A DNA stretch of 43,382 nt from Nemertoderma westbladi (taxonomy: Eukaryota > Xenacoelomorpha > Nemertodermatida > Nemertodermatidae), in NCBI GenBank assembly GCA_032718475.1, contig JAUCBJ010005948.1, positions 1-43,382 of the forward strand, read 5' to 3'. Positions 34,241 through 43,382 of this stretch are shown piece after piece. The notes below the pieces were generated by a model. It did not search any database. It was given only the letters and a program-made list of their open reading frames with translations, and was not told the origin of the DNA. The stretch's first letter is position 1. Every line of letters begins with the position of its first letter. The position numbers and the translations under genes were made by a program.

Positions 34241-34633
34241 AAGCTACGAGTCAGGGCTACGCCGGGTTCATTGTGTCAAGTACAATGCACACATCTCCAA
34301 CCAGACTCTATATAACATTGGAGGTGTCTCATTGGTTCCCCCAAGCTTGACACTAGAACAAAATCGCCTCCGCTTTGCAGGACATTGCTTTCGCCGTGAG
34401 GACCAGCCAGTGCATAATCTTTTACTTTGGCAGCCTCATGGAGTGAATAAGCATGGTGGACAGCCCATGACTTTCTTGAGACGCATGTTAAAGGACACTG
34501 GCCTTGAAGATGCGGATGATCTGGCAAATGTCATGGGTGATAGGGAGTTGTGGCGGCGCAATTTTGTGGACAAGCCGGCACAGCATTCTAAAAAATGCAG
34601 CTGCAATGCAGCCTGCCGATCCTAGTAGTAGTA
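34241..34633 (+). pseudogene. RTE-clade retrotransposon, plus-oriented 3' end with (TAG)n tail
   Basis: Encodes the C-terminal tail: HISNQTLYNIGG, RLRFAGHCFRREDQPVHNLL, WQPHGVNKHGGQP, TFLRRMLKDTGLEDADDL, DRELWRRNFV. It ends in CCTAGTAGTAGTAG, a short tandem 3' tail as RTE elements often have. It continues the plus copy that breaks at about 31870, so the inverted copy sits between the two parts of one element. Confidence 0.87.
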
Positions 34634-34654
34634 GTGGCGAAACAGGTAGAGCAG
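34634..34654 (+). repeat. Right target-site duplication of the composite RTE element
   Basis: GTGGCGAAACAGGTAG plus AGCAG, with one mismatch over 21 bases against 29314-29334. It bounds the whole 5.3-kb composite as one insertion. Confidence 0.85.
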
Positions 34655-35578
34655 GGAACCTTCGGTGAACTATATTACAGATGGGGAGGGGGGGGGGGGC
34701 TGTAACCTGTTCTTGTGAGTTTAGTTTATTGTTTTGATTAGAATAGCGTGCCACTGTAACCTGATCTTTTCCTGAATTTATCATTGTGGCGGGATATTAA
34801 TTCGCCGAGATTGGACTTGCGGCTCCCCCTCCCCCCTGTTTCATATTTTCTCAAATGATATTCCGTGTTTGAAGATGGCTAGGATTTCAATTACTACGAT
34901 ATTTACTGAATCTATAATTTCATTGCTTATACAGTATAACTAAATAAACGAAATCCTATGAAAACGCACATCTCATTAGTGGAGGTGATACTGACCGAAA
35001 CTTCCAATTCCATTAACTGGAAGCCCAAAACATTATTATATATGAAGAATATATGAATTAATAATTGTGTGTAACCTCAGGGGGAGTATATTGGTTGTTA
35101 TTAGGCAGTCGATGCCCAAGATATTATTACCCTCAGATATGAGTTTATACCATGGCGCAGTGTGTAGTTCTAAGTCAATTTGCTTTGGTTGCCGCTCAGA
35201 ATTAAATTACTGTTCCAAATCAAACAATATTTACGATTTTTGAGCAGCGGGAAATGTGCATAAATGTATCAAAAAATTCACTTTTAAAAATTTTAATTAA
35301 TAAAATTTAATACAAAATTTATAACTAAAATAAAAATTTCATACATTTGTAGCGCCACCTAACGGTCCAAATCTTCCCAAAAATTGTCAGAGATATGTTG
35401 CCACACTATTTCTCTGCCATATAAAAAATACTTCCATGTTATTAGAATGACAATCAAAGTGTAAAAGCCTTGGGGTTTCAAGTAGTATTAAAAACAAAAC
35501 GCTGCGACTGAAAAATCGAACAGTTATCCGGTAGTGGTGTCACCCTAAACATACGATGTATTAAAGTCTACAACTAAC
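34655..35578. other. Unassigned, probably intron of the minus-strand ARFGEF3-like gene
   Basis: No further exon seen on the minus strand. Contains a G-run near 34688-34700, an AT-rich stretch at 35275-35340, and AGCGCCACCTAACGG at about 35351 (weak CTCF-like core). If the donor at 35578 is used, the next exon must lie further left. Confidence 0.4.
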
Positions 35579-35724
35579 CGGCTCATTAAGGTTCACAGAT
35601 TCCAGTATTCCGTAGCAACCAATCATCTTATTGGACCCGTCAGTGTCGCTCCCTGATTGGTTGAGAGTTCCCGTTACTTCTGTATCTTCCTCACCCAATG
35701 ACTCAGGATTACATTCATCGTTCT
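35579..35724 (-). CDS. ARFGEF3: ARFGEF3 (BIG3)-like, internal exon 3 of those seen
   Basis: Minus-strand exon of 146 nt. The acceptor TTTATTTTAATTCCACAG ends at 35725. The exon opens in phase 1 (G from the previous exon + AG = Glu) and reads NDECNPESLGEEDTEVTGTL ... ILESVNLNEP. It is Ser/Glu-rich and probably a disordered linker. After CCG comes GTTAGT, the same donor type as the preceding exon, leaving phase 0. If that donor were skipped, translation would stop at 35561-35563. An internal exon is more likely because ARFGEF3 proteins are about 2,000 residues long and this part corresponds to the first quarter. Assignment rests on the linked exons rather than on this one, whose sequence is poorly conserved. 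Confidence 0.72.
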
Positions 35725-36110
35725 CTGTGGAATTAAAATAAATCTCAATCAAGGGGGGGTGGGGGGGGTAGCACCCCCAAATTGAACCTCACATTGTGGT
35801 GTCTCTGGACCCTAAAATTGGTTGAAAAAATTTAAGAATAGCCAAACCAAATATATCTAAATTTGGCCAAAAAATGGCTCTGTAATGGCCAAAAGTGCCT
35901 TTTTGCGGCAAAGGCTATTTCTCCACCAATATTTGTTGAAATTCGTCGAAATTTGGAATATAAGTTCAGAAGAACCCTGCATCCCTGCAGTAAAAAGGCT
36001 ACAGGGTAATTCCAGCCACATTTGTTCAGATAATTATGGACAAAGGTACTCTGAACAAGTGTACCAAATTTCAACTCATTTCAGTTAAAATTGGCGGAGA
36101 AATAGCATTG
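35725..36110. other. Intron sequence of the ARFGEF3-like gene
   Basis: Between exon 35579-35724 and the 30-bp array. A G-rich tract (35751-35769) lies just upstream, in the sense of the gene, of the acceptor. Nothing else recognised. Confidence 0.5.
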
Positions 36111-36640
36111 GTGATTCGGGCTCCATGATGGGGTGAGGGGGTGATTCGGGCTCCATGATGGGGTGAGGGGGTGATTCGGGCTCCATGATGGGGTGAGGGG
36201 GTGATTCGGGCTCCATGATGGGGTGAGGGGGTGATTCGGGCTCCATGATGGGGTGAGGGGGTGATTCGGGCTCCATGATGGGGTGAGGGGGTGATTCGGG
36301 CTCCATGATGGGGTGAGGGGGTGATTCGGGTTCCATGATGGGGTGAGGGGGTGATTCGGGCTCCATGATGGGGTGAGGGGGTGATTCGGGCTCCATGATG
36401 GGGTGAGGGGGTGATTCGGGTTCCATGATGGGGTGAGGGGGTGATTCGGGCTCCATGATGGGGTGAGGGGGTGATTCGGGCTCCATGATGGGGTGAGGGG
36501 GTGATTCGGGCTCCATGATGGGGTGAGGGGGTGATTCGGGCTCCATGATAGGGTGAGGGGTTGATTCGGGCTCCATGATGGGGTGAGGGGGTGATTCGGG
36601 CTCCATGATGGGGTGAGGGGGTGATTCGGGCTCCATGATG
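36111..36640. repeat. 30-bp tandem array in an intron of the ARFGEF3-like gene
   Basis: Nearly identical 30-bp units (GTGATTCGGGCTCCATGATG + GGGTGAGGGG), 17.7 copies. Only four single-base variants are visible (for example GGGTTCC at about 36330 and 36420). The minus strand is open in three frames (MEPESPPHPI and others), as expected from a 30-bp unit. The near identity suggests recent expansion. Confidence 0.95.
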
Positions 36641-37128
36641 AGTTAGAATTGCTGCAACCTGGATGATTTCTGGCACCCGAAACGTCCCAAATGTTGATAT
36701 TTCTTACACTTTCGGGATTTCCAATAACGCTGAATCTCACCATAAAACATTAACAATATGGTGTTAGACGTTTTCATAAGGAATTTAAATACAATTTCCT
36801 ATTTTTGGTAAGTGGTGCCATGGCAGGTTTAGGGCCAGTCCTCGTTGAGAATACAAAGTTTGGGTCTGTGGCTTCGGTTGGAGTGAGCCAATGGGACCCT
36901 ATAGTTATACTAGAATTATACGGACTGGGACACATAAACATTGACATAGAAGATTAGCGACATTTAGAAGTGTGAGGGTTTGGAAATATTATATGATATA
37001 TTATTATATATCCACAATTTTCGTAAAAATGAACCTCGTGGTTTCAAAAATATATTGGGTGGGCGGAATAGCTCTTGTGGCTGTTACCTATAAGGCAGCC
37101 ACACTAACTCCCTAGGTTGAATACTAAC
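36641..37128. other. Intron sequence of the ARFGEF3-like gene
   Basis: No exon, repeat or motif recognised between the 30-bp array and the donor at 37128. Confidence 0.5.
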
Positions 37129-37370
37129 CGTACACGTCTCCAGTCTCCAGTAGTTCGGCAGCATCGGGTCGAGTTTGTCCGAAATCCACGGGCTCAGGAA
37201 CATCATCGGCCTCCCATTGGAGGATCGCGTCGACCATCGAGGGTGTCAGAAGGCGGGACTCGGTAGAGAGAGTCTCCAAGGAGGTGAGGAGAGCGACGAT
37301 AGTCTGAACGGAACGTTGGATTACAATGAGGTTGGGAGAGTGGACGGATTCCTTAACGCCATCGAGGATA
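37129..37370 (-). CDS. ARFGEF3: ARFGEF3 (BIG3)-like, internal exon 2 of those seen
   Basis: Minus-strand exon of 242 nt, open throughout, 80 whole codons. The acceptor is TTTTTTTTCTTGTTCTGTATTACAG, with AG at 37371-37372. The first base T completes a Leu codon with the CT left by the upstream exon. The sequence begins ILDGVKESVHSPNLIVIQ, then VQTIVALLTSLETLS and TPSMVDAILQWEADDVPEP, and ends ETGDVY plus one G before the donor GTTAGT (37128-37123). Together with the upstream exon it gives DLLKL-ILDG, which matches the DLLKLIMDG of vertebrate ARFGEF3 as I remember it, followed by a helix pair of similar length. ARFGEF3 is a large Sec7-related protein linked to granule biogenesis in secretory cells. 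There is no methionine near its beginning, so ordinary ORF finding misses it. Confidence 0.82.
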
Positions 37371-37832
37371 CTGTAATACAGAACAAGAAAAAAAATGTAA
37401 TAAAGTCCGGCAAACTTTATTACCTTACTTTAACCAAAAATTTTAAAAGTTTGCCACAAAACATAATGTAAATATAGCAGCCCCCCCCCCCCCTCCCCCC
37501 CTCTAGCACCTTATTTCCCGTTGGGTTGAGCGAAAGACTTTGAACGAACTCCGCCGAATGAATTTACTAGCCCACCGGTAAATGTACTGGAATTATAACG
37601 AATTTTTAATAAATATTATTTTTAAATATAATTAATAAAAAAAAATGAAATCTAATTATTTTTTCAAAACTAAAAGGCTTTATTTAAATGATATCTCAGC
37701 TATCAGCATTGATCAATTGTCTGTCAGCATTGGTACATGCTAAAAAGTAGAATTTAAAAATGTAGAAAAAGTAGTATTTATGTACCAAGTGAGCGCAGCG
37801 AGGCATTTTTATACAAATAAACGAGAACTCAC
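37371..37832. other. Intron of the ARFGEF3-like gene with a C-rich tract
   Basis: 462-bp intron bounded by the donor GTGAGT (37832-37827) and the acceptor at 37371-37372. A C13-T-C7-type tract lies at 37478-37501; the rest is AT-rich. Confidence 0.7.
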
Positions 37833-37939
37833 AGTTTTAAAAGATCCATGTTCGAATTATCCAGGGAAGTACTTTCAGTATTATTGCTGCGGTCTAGAGG
37901 GCCGCAAATATCGATAAGTCGTGATGGAGTAGCGATCAT
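37833..37939 (-). CDS. ARFGEF3: ARFGEF3 (BIG3)-like, internal exon 1 of those seen
   Basis: Minus-strand exon of 107 nt. The acceptor ATTGATTACAG has its AG at 37940-37941, and the exon begins in phase 0 with MIATPSRLIDICGPLDRSNN and ends NMDLLK plus CT before the donor GTGAGT. Its order of landmarks (P-x-RL-x-D-x-x-GP, then a Ser-rich gap, then DLLKL) follows vertebrate ARFGEF3 (SPQRLCDLAGP ... DLLKL) as remembered. The ATG at its first codon is internal, not a start, because the family continues upstream as PPxxHRxEA, which is what the 53-bp array at 39531-43382 encodes. An RTE copy sits only 49 bp upstream of this exon. Confidence 0.82.
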
Positions 37940-37976
37940 CTGTAATCAATGCATTAAAATCATCTGGTGTAATAAG

Positions 37977-37988
37977 TAATTAATTATA
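37977..37988 (+). repeat. Target-site duplication, left (RTE copy)
   Basis: TAATTAATTATA, identical to 39477-39488, bracketing the minus-strand RTE copy. The AT-rich word could recur by chance, but both copies abut the element ends. Confidence 0.65.
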
Positions 37989-39476
37989 CTACAACTACTA
38001 CTATGTCGAGCGAACTCGGACAGTGGAAATGAGATCCTTCCAGGCTTCCCGATTCTCCAACTACTACTAGGTCGAGCGAGCTCAGACAGTGGAAATGAGA
38101 TCCTTCCAGGCTTCCCGATTCTCCATAGTTGTCGCAATTTCGTTTCTCCCAAGTTCAGTATCCCTTTCAAGTTGATCTATATATGTTATGACCGGTCGTC
38201 CACGACTACGCTTTCCATGAGTTGGTTGCCAGAGAAGTAGAACTGGTATGACCTCGTCTTTACTTCGCCAGCAGTGCCCACTGAATTAAAAAGGTGGTTG
38301 ATACAGGTGGTATTGTACCATAAAGCTCGGCGTTTGTCATGTGTTGTCTCCAGCTGATGTTTAGGGCTGCCCTTAGTAATCTTGTGTAGCAACCATCAAT
38401 TCGTTGTTCAAGTGATTTAGTCAGTGTCCAGGTCTCACCCCCGTATAAAAATACACTTTCCACTGTGGCTCGAAAGAACTTGGTCTTCAGGTGCCTGGAG
38501 AGATCTGATTTCCAGATAGTATCCATTTTTGATAGAGCTACCCAAGCCTTTGCTTTCCTAACTTCTATGTCTTTTTTGCTACTCTCTATCCATGATCCAC
38601 GGTACTGGAAGTCATCGACCTTCCTTAGTTGATTATTATCAATGGTTGTCAAGTTTCCATCAACATTAAAGGTCATGAATTCAGTTTTGGTAGCATTTAT
38701 ATGCAATCCAACCTCCTTAGCAGCCCTCTCCACTTTATTTAGTAGAAGCTGTGCATCTGCTAGCGTATTCGAGAGCAGGGCGATGTCATCCGCAAAGTCG
38801 GTGTCTGTGACTGTAGTTGCCGGATATCTACTACTACTGCGTTCTTGAAGTGTGAATCCCAGGTCTTCACCCTTTGTGGCCGTCCTCATTGCGTAATCCA
38901 GCACAATTACAAATAGTAATGGTGCTAATGTGTCACCTTGCAGTACGCCAGCCAGGATTGAGAAAAACTCAGATTCACCATCTGGTGAGAGTACCTGTTC
39001 TTCTGTGATACAATATAACAATCCAATGCCAGCAACAATTACTTCTGGTATTCCATAAGCTCTTAGGATTTCAAGCATTTTACCTCTATGGATGGAGTCG
39101 AATGCCTTCTTGAAGTCCACAAAAGTCATGACTGCGGAGAGATTCGTTGACTTAATTCCTTCAATCAGTCTCCGTAGTGCAAGTATCTGAGCTATTGTTG
39201 ATCTACTTGGTCGAAATCCGTTTTGGCTCTTACGCAGTAGTTTCTCTATGTGAGGCCTAATCCTATATAGAATCATTTTATTGTATATTTTGGCAGCTAC
39301 CACAAGCAGACAGATCCCACGATAGTTTGTTGGTATGCCGAGGTCTCCTTTCTTGGGGAGAGGCTTTAGTTGACCTTTAGTCCAAATTGGTGGTGGCTTT
39401 TCCCCTTTTAACATCCGGTTGCAAACATTCAATAATGGTCTATTTAGCACTCCGGTTTTCCATACCTCCGCTGAGA
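37989..39476 (-). pseudogene. 5'-truncated RTE-clade retrotransposon in the ARFGEF3-like intron
   Basis: The minus strand encodes a long RT frame (39450 to 38260, 396 codons). It has PIWTKGQLKPLPKKGDL, NYRGICLLVVAAKIYNKMI, NGFRPSRSTIAQILALRRL, FVDFKKAFDSIHR, GVLQGDTLAPLLF and an intact TDFADDIALLS (complement at about 38785-38796), and goes on to NISWRQHMTNAELYG. After a frameshift near 38270 the tail reads LLLWQPTHGKRSRGRP and MENREAWKDLISTVSEL. The endonuclease and the first RT block are missing. The 3' end is a (TAG)n-like tail (37992-38003). It belongs to the same clade as the composite at 29335-34633 but is well diverged from it. Confidence 0.9.
37995..38126 (-). repeat. 66-bp tandem duplication of the RTE 3' end
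   Basis: CTACTACTA(T/G)GTCGAGCGA... starts at 37995 and again at 38061, and both copies run to GATTCTCCA. The 3' terminus including the TAG tail is doubled, which may reflect repeated priming at insertion. Confidence 0.85.
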
Positions 39477-39488
39477 TAATTAATTATA
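39477..39488 (+). repeat. Target-site duplication, right (RTE copy)
   Basis: TAATTAATTATA, matching 37977-37988. Confidence 0.65.
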
Positions 39489-39530
39489 ACTAAAGTATAA
39501 TAAATAATAGTGAAGGCCGGGATAGATGTT

Positions 39531-42500
39531 GGCTGGAATTTACCTGAGAGATAACTTGTAATGCCTCTATTCTGTGTTCCGTTGGCGGGAATTTACCTGA
39601 GAGATAACTTGTAATGCCTCTATTCTGTGTTCCGTTGGTGGGAATTTACCTGAGAGATAACTTGTAATGCCTCTATTCTGTGTTCCGTTGGCGGGAATTT
39701 ACCTGAGAGATAACTTGTAATGCCTCTATTCTGTGTTCCGTTGGTGGGAATTTACCTGAGAGATAACTTGTAATGCCTCTATTCTGTGTTCCGTTGACGG
39801 GAATTTACCTGAGAGATAACTTGTAATGCCTCTATTCTGTGTTCCGTTGGCGGGAATTTACCTGAGAGATAACTTGTAATGCCTCTATTCTGTGTTCCGT
39901 TGGTGGGAATTTACCTGAGAGATAACTTGTAATGCCTCTATTCTGTGTTCCGTTGGTGGGAATTTACCTGAGAGATAACTTGTAATGCCTCTATTCTGTG
40001 TTCCGTTGGTGGGAATTTACCTGAGAGATAACTTGTAATGCCTCTATTCCGTGTTCCGTTGGTGGGAATTTACCTGAGAGATAACTTGTAATGCCTCTAT
40101 TCTGTGTTCCGTTGGTGGGAATTTACCTGAGAGATAACTTGTAATGCCTCTATTCTGTGTTCCGTTGGCGGGAATTTACCTGAGAGATAACTTGTAATGC
40201 CTCTATTCTGTGTTCCGTTGGCGGGAATTTACCTGAGAGATAACTTGTAATGCCTCTATTCTGTGTTCCGTTGGTGGGAATTTACCTGAGAGATAACTTG
40301 TAATGCCTCTATTCTGTGTTCCGTTGGTGGGAATTTACCTGAGAGATAACTTGTAATGCCTCTATTCTGTGTTCCGTTGGCGGGAATTTACCTGAGAGAT
40401 AACTTGTAATGCCTCTATTCTGTGTTCCGTTGGCGGGAATTTACCTGAGAGATAACTTGTAATGCCTCTATTCTGTGTTCCGTTGGCGGGAATTTACCTG
40501 AGAGATAACTTGTAATGCCTCTATTCTGTGTTCCGTTGGTGGGAATTTACCTGAGAGATAACTTGTAATGCCTCTATTCTGTGTTCCGTTGACGGGAATT
40601 TACCTGAGAGATAACTTGTAATGCCTCTATTCTGTGTTCCGTTGGCGGGAATTTACCTGAGAGATAACTTGTAATGCCTCTATTCTGTGTTCCGTTGGCG
40701 GGAATTTACCTGAGAGATAACTTGTAATGCCTCTATTCTGTGTTCCGTTGGCGGGAATTTACCTGAGAGATAACTTGTAATGCCTCTATTCTGTGTTCCG
40801 TTGGCGGGAATTTACCTGAGAGATAACTTGTAATGCCTCTATTCTGTGTTCCGTTGGCGGGAATTTACCTGAGAGATAACTTGTAATGCCTCTATTCTGT
40901 GTTCCGTTGGTGGGAATTTACCTGAGAGATAACTTGTAATGCCTCTATTCTGTGTTCCGTTGGCGGGAATTTACCTGAGAGATAACTTGTAATGCCTCTA
41001 TTCTGTGTTCCGTTGGCGGGAATTTACCTGAGAGATAACTTGTAATGCCTCTATTCTGTGTTCCGTTGGTGGGAATTTACCTGAGAGATAACTTGTAATG
41101 CCTCTATTCTGTGTTCCGTTGGCGGGAATTTACCTGAGAGATAACTTGTAATGCCTCTATTCTGTGTTCCGTTGGCGGGAATTTACCTGAGAGATAACTT
41201 GTAATGCCTCTATTCTGTGTTCCGTTGGCGGGAATTTACCTGAGAGATAACTTGTAATGCCTCTATTCTGTGTTCCGTTGGTGGGAATTTACCTGAGAGA
41301 TAACTTGTAATGCCTCTATTCTGTGTTCCGTTGGTGGGAATTTACCTGAGAGATAACTTGTAATGCCTCTATTCTGTGTTCCGTTGGCGGGAATTTACCT
41401 GAGAGATAACTTGTAATGCCTCTATTCTGTGTTCCGTTGGCGGGAATTTACCTGAGAGATAACTTGTAATGCCTCTATTCTGTGTTCCGTTGGTGGGAAT
41501 TTACCTGAGAGATAACTTGTAATGCCTCTATTCTGTGTTCCGTTGGTGGGAATTTACCTGAGAGATAACTTGTAATGCCTCTATTCTGTGTTCCGTTGGC
41601 GGGAATTTACCTGAGAGATAACTTGTAATGCCTCTATTCTGTGTTCCGTTGGCGGGAATTTACCTGAGAGATAACTTGTAATGCCTCTATTCTGTGTTCC
41701 GTTGGCGGGAATTTACCTGAGAGATAACTTGTAATGCCTCTATTCTGTGTTCCGTTGGTGGGAATTTACCTGAGAGATAACTTGTAATGCCTCTATTCTG
41801 TGTTCCGTTGGCGGGAATTTACCTGAGAGATAACTTGTAATGCCTCTATTCTGTGTTCCGTTGGCGGGAATTTACCTGAGAGATAACTTGTAATGCCTCT
41901 ATTCTGTGTTCCGTTGGCGGGAATTTACCTGAGAGATAACTTGTAATGCCTCTATTCTGTGTTCCGTTGGCGGGAATTTACCTGAGAGATAACTTGTAAT
42001 GCCTCTATTCTGTGTTCCGTTGGCGGGAATTTACCTGAGAGATAACTTGTAATGCCTCTATTCTGTGTTCCGTTGGCGGGAATTTACCTGAGAGATAACT
42101 TGTAATGCCTCTATTCTGTGTTCCGTTGGCGGGAATTTACCTGAGAGATAACTTGTAATGCCTCTATTCTGTGTTCCGTTGGCGGGAATTTACCTGAGAG
42201 ATAACTTGTAATGCCTCTATTCTGTGTTCCGTTGGTGGGAATTTACCTGAGAGATAACTTGTAATGCCTCTATTCTGTGTTCCGTTGGCGGGAATTTACC
42301 TGAGAGATAACTTGTAATGCCTCTATTCTGTGTTCCGTTGGTGGGAATTTACCTGAGAGATAACTTGTAATGCCTCTATTCTGTGTTCCGTTGGCGGGAA
42401 TTTACCTGAGAGATAACTTGTAATGCCTCTATTCTGTGTTCCGTTGGCGGGAATTTACCTGAGAGATAACTTGTAATGCCTCTATTCTGTGTTCCGTTGG

Positions 42501-43382
42501 TGGGAATTTACCTGAGAGATAACTTGTAATGCCTCTATTCTGTGTTCCGTTGGCGGGAATTTACCTGAGAGATAACTTGTAATGCCTCTATTCTGTGTTC
42601 CGTTGGCGGGAATTTACCTGAGAGATAACTTGTAATGCCTCTATTCTGTGTTCCGTTGGTGGGAATTTACCTGAGAGATAACTTGTAATGCCTCTATTCT
42701 GTGTTCCGTTGGCGGGAATTTACCTGAGAGATAACTTGTAATGCCTCTATTCTGTGTTCCGTTGGCGGGAATTTACCTGAGAGATAACTTGTAATGCCTC
42801 TATTCTGTGTTCCGTTGGTGGGAATTTACCTGAGAGATAACTTGTAATGCCTCTATTCTGTGTTCCGTTGGCGGGAATTTACCTGAGAGATAACTTGTAA
42901 TGCCTCTATTCTGTGTTCCGTTGGCGGGAATTTACCTGAGAGATAACTTGTAATGCCTCTATTCTGTGTTCCGTTGGCGGGAATTTACCTGAGAGATAAC
43001 TTGTAATGCCTCTATTCTGTGTTCCGTTGGCGGGAATTTACCTGAGAGATAACTTGTAATGCCTCTATTCTGTGTTCCGTTGGTGGGAATTTACCTGAGA
43101 GATAACTTGTAATGCCTCTATTCTGTGTTCCGTTGGCGGGAATTTACCTGAGAGATAACTTGTAATGCCTCTATTCTGTGTTCCGTTGGCGGGAATTTAC
43201 CTGAGAGATAACTTGTAATGCCTCTATTCTGTGTTCCGTTGGCGGGAATTTACCTGAGAGATAACTTGTAATGCCTCTATTCTGTGTTCCGTTGGCGGGA
43301 ATTTACCTGAGAGATAACTTGTAATGCCTCTATTCTGTGTTCCGTTGGCGGGAATTTACCTGAGAGATAACTTGTAATGCCT
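39531..43382 (-). repeat. 53-bp tandem array derived from an ARFGEF3-like exon end plus its splice donor
   Basis: About 72 units of 53 bp, running off the right edge. On the minus strand each unit reads FPPTEHRIEALQVISQ and ends TCTCAG|GTAAAT, a consensus donor in phase 0, which is what the acceptor at 37940 requires. Vertebrate ARFGEF3 has PPPQHRVEAI at the corresponding place, directly before the segment matched by exon 37833-37939. The main polymorphism, GGCGGG/GGTGGG on the + strand, is CCG/CCA (both Pro) on the minus strand and is a CpG transition. Rarer changes are GACGGG (Pro to Ser; 39796 and 40591) and one Arg-to-Gly (about 40048). There is no acceptor-like pyrimidine tract inside the unit, so units are donor-bearing exon ends, not whole exons. 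53 is not a multiple of 3, so the array cannot be read through. I infer that the functional exon lies right of the window. Confidence 0.85.

Noticed and set aside
35561-35578. Stop codon after exon 35579-35724 as the end of the ARFGEF3-like gene
   Set aside because: A GTTAGT donor precedes it in phase 0, and the family extends far beyond this point; kept only as an alternative.
36071-36743. Three overlapping minus-strand frames over the 30-bp array
   Set aside because: All three frames are open because of the 30-bp unit. The array lies in an intron between phase-matched exons.
37175-37471. 98-codon plus-strand frame
   Set aside because: Antisense to the minus-strand exon 37129-37370, which has splice signals and family similarity.

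Overview
This is a piece of an animal nuclear genome, most likely a marine invertebrate; I cannot name the phylum from the sequence. The reasons are spliced genes with consensus splice sites, animal gene families (LPCAT3, RNF13/RNF167, ARFGEF3), several non-LTR retrotransposon relics, short TIR elements, and more than 17 kb of tandem repeats. There are no bacterial operons, no CRISPR array and no tRNA or rRNA gene that I can see.

Layout. 1-6190: 93-bp tandem array. 6376-6926: last exon of an LPCAT3-like acyltransferase (+). 7355-7726: hAT-like MITE. 8158-9387: 27/30-bp array. 10690-12765: decayed non-LTR reverse transcriptase. 13613-16897: a 36-bp array interrupted by a large inverted pair of AT-rich 32-bp arrays. 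17040-17302: RTE 3' fragment (-). 18684-21005: CR1-like retrotransposon split by a 0.5-kb TIR element. 21732-23231: intact single-exon RNF13-like E3 ligase (+). 23659-27717: 18-bp array. 28741-29149: composite 29/22-bp array. 29335-34633: composite RTE element holding a 2.4-kb inverted duplication, flanked by a 16-21 bp target-site duplication. 35579-37939: three exons of a minus-strand ARFGEF3 (BIG3)-like gene, interrupted by a 30-bp array. 37989-39476: 5'-truncated RTE copy (-) with a 12-bp target-site duplication. 39531-43382: 53-bp array, running off the window.

Main result. The two largest arrays that flank genes look like amplified exon ends with their 5' splice sites. Each 93-bp unit encodes the end of the LPCAT3 exon that precedes the exon at 6376 (RYKGCFLMAEGVCSII plus one G) followed by a perfect GTAAGT donor. 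The donor phase is exactly the one the 6376 acceptor needs. Each 53-bp unit, read on the minus strand, encodes FPPTEHRIEALQVISQ followed by a CAG|GTAAAT donor in phase 0, exactly what the next ARFGEF3-like exon (37939 downwards) needs. In the LPCAT3-derived array, most recurrent substitutions between units are synonymous in the LPCAT3 frame. Two independent genes therefore carry satellites built from 'exon end + splice donor', roughly 65 and 72 copies, each presenting dozens of phase-compatible 5' splice sites. I know of no named system of this kind; the mechanism and any function are inference.

Family assignments rest on remembered conserved motifs, not on searches. The neighbouring genes show no sign of working in one pathway: LPCAT3 remodels ER phospholipids, RNF13 is an endosomal/lysosomal ubiquitin ligase, and ARFGEF3 is a large Sec7-related protein.
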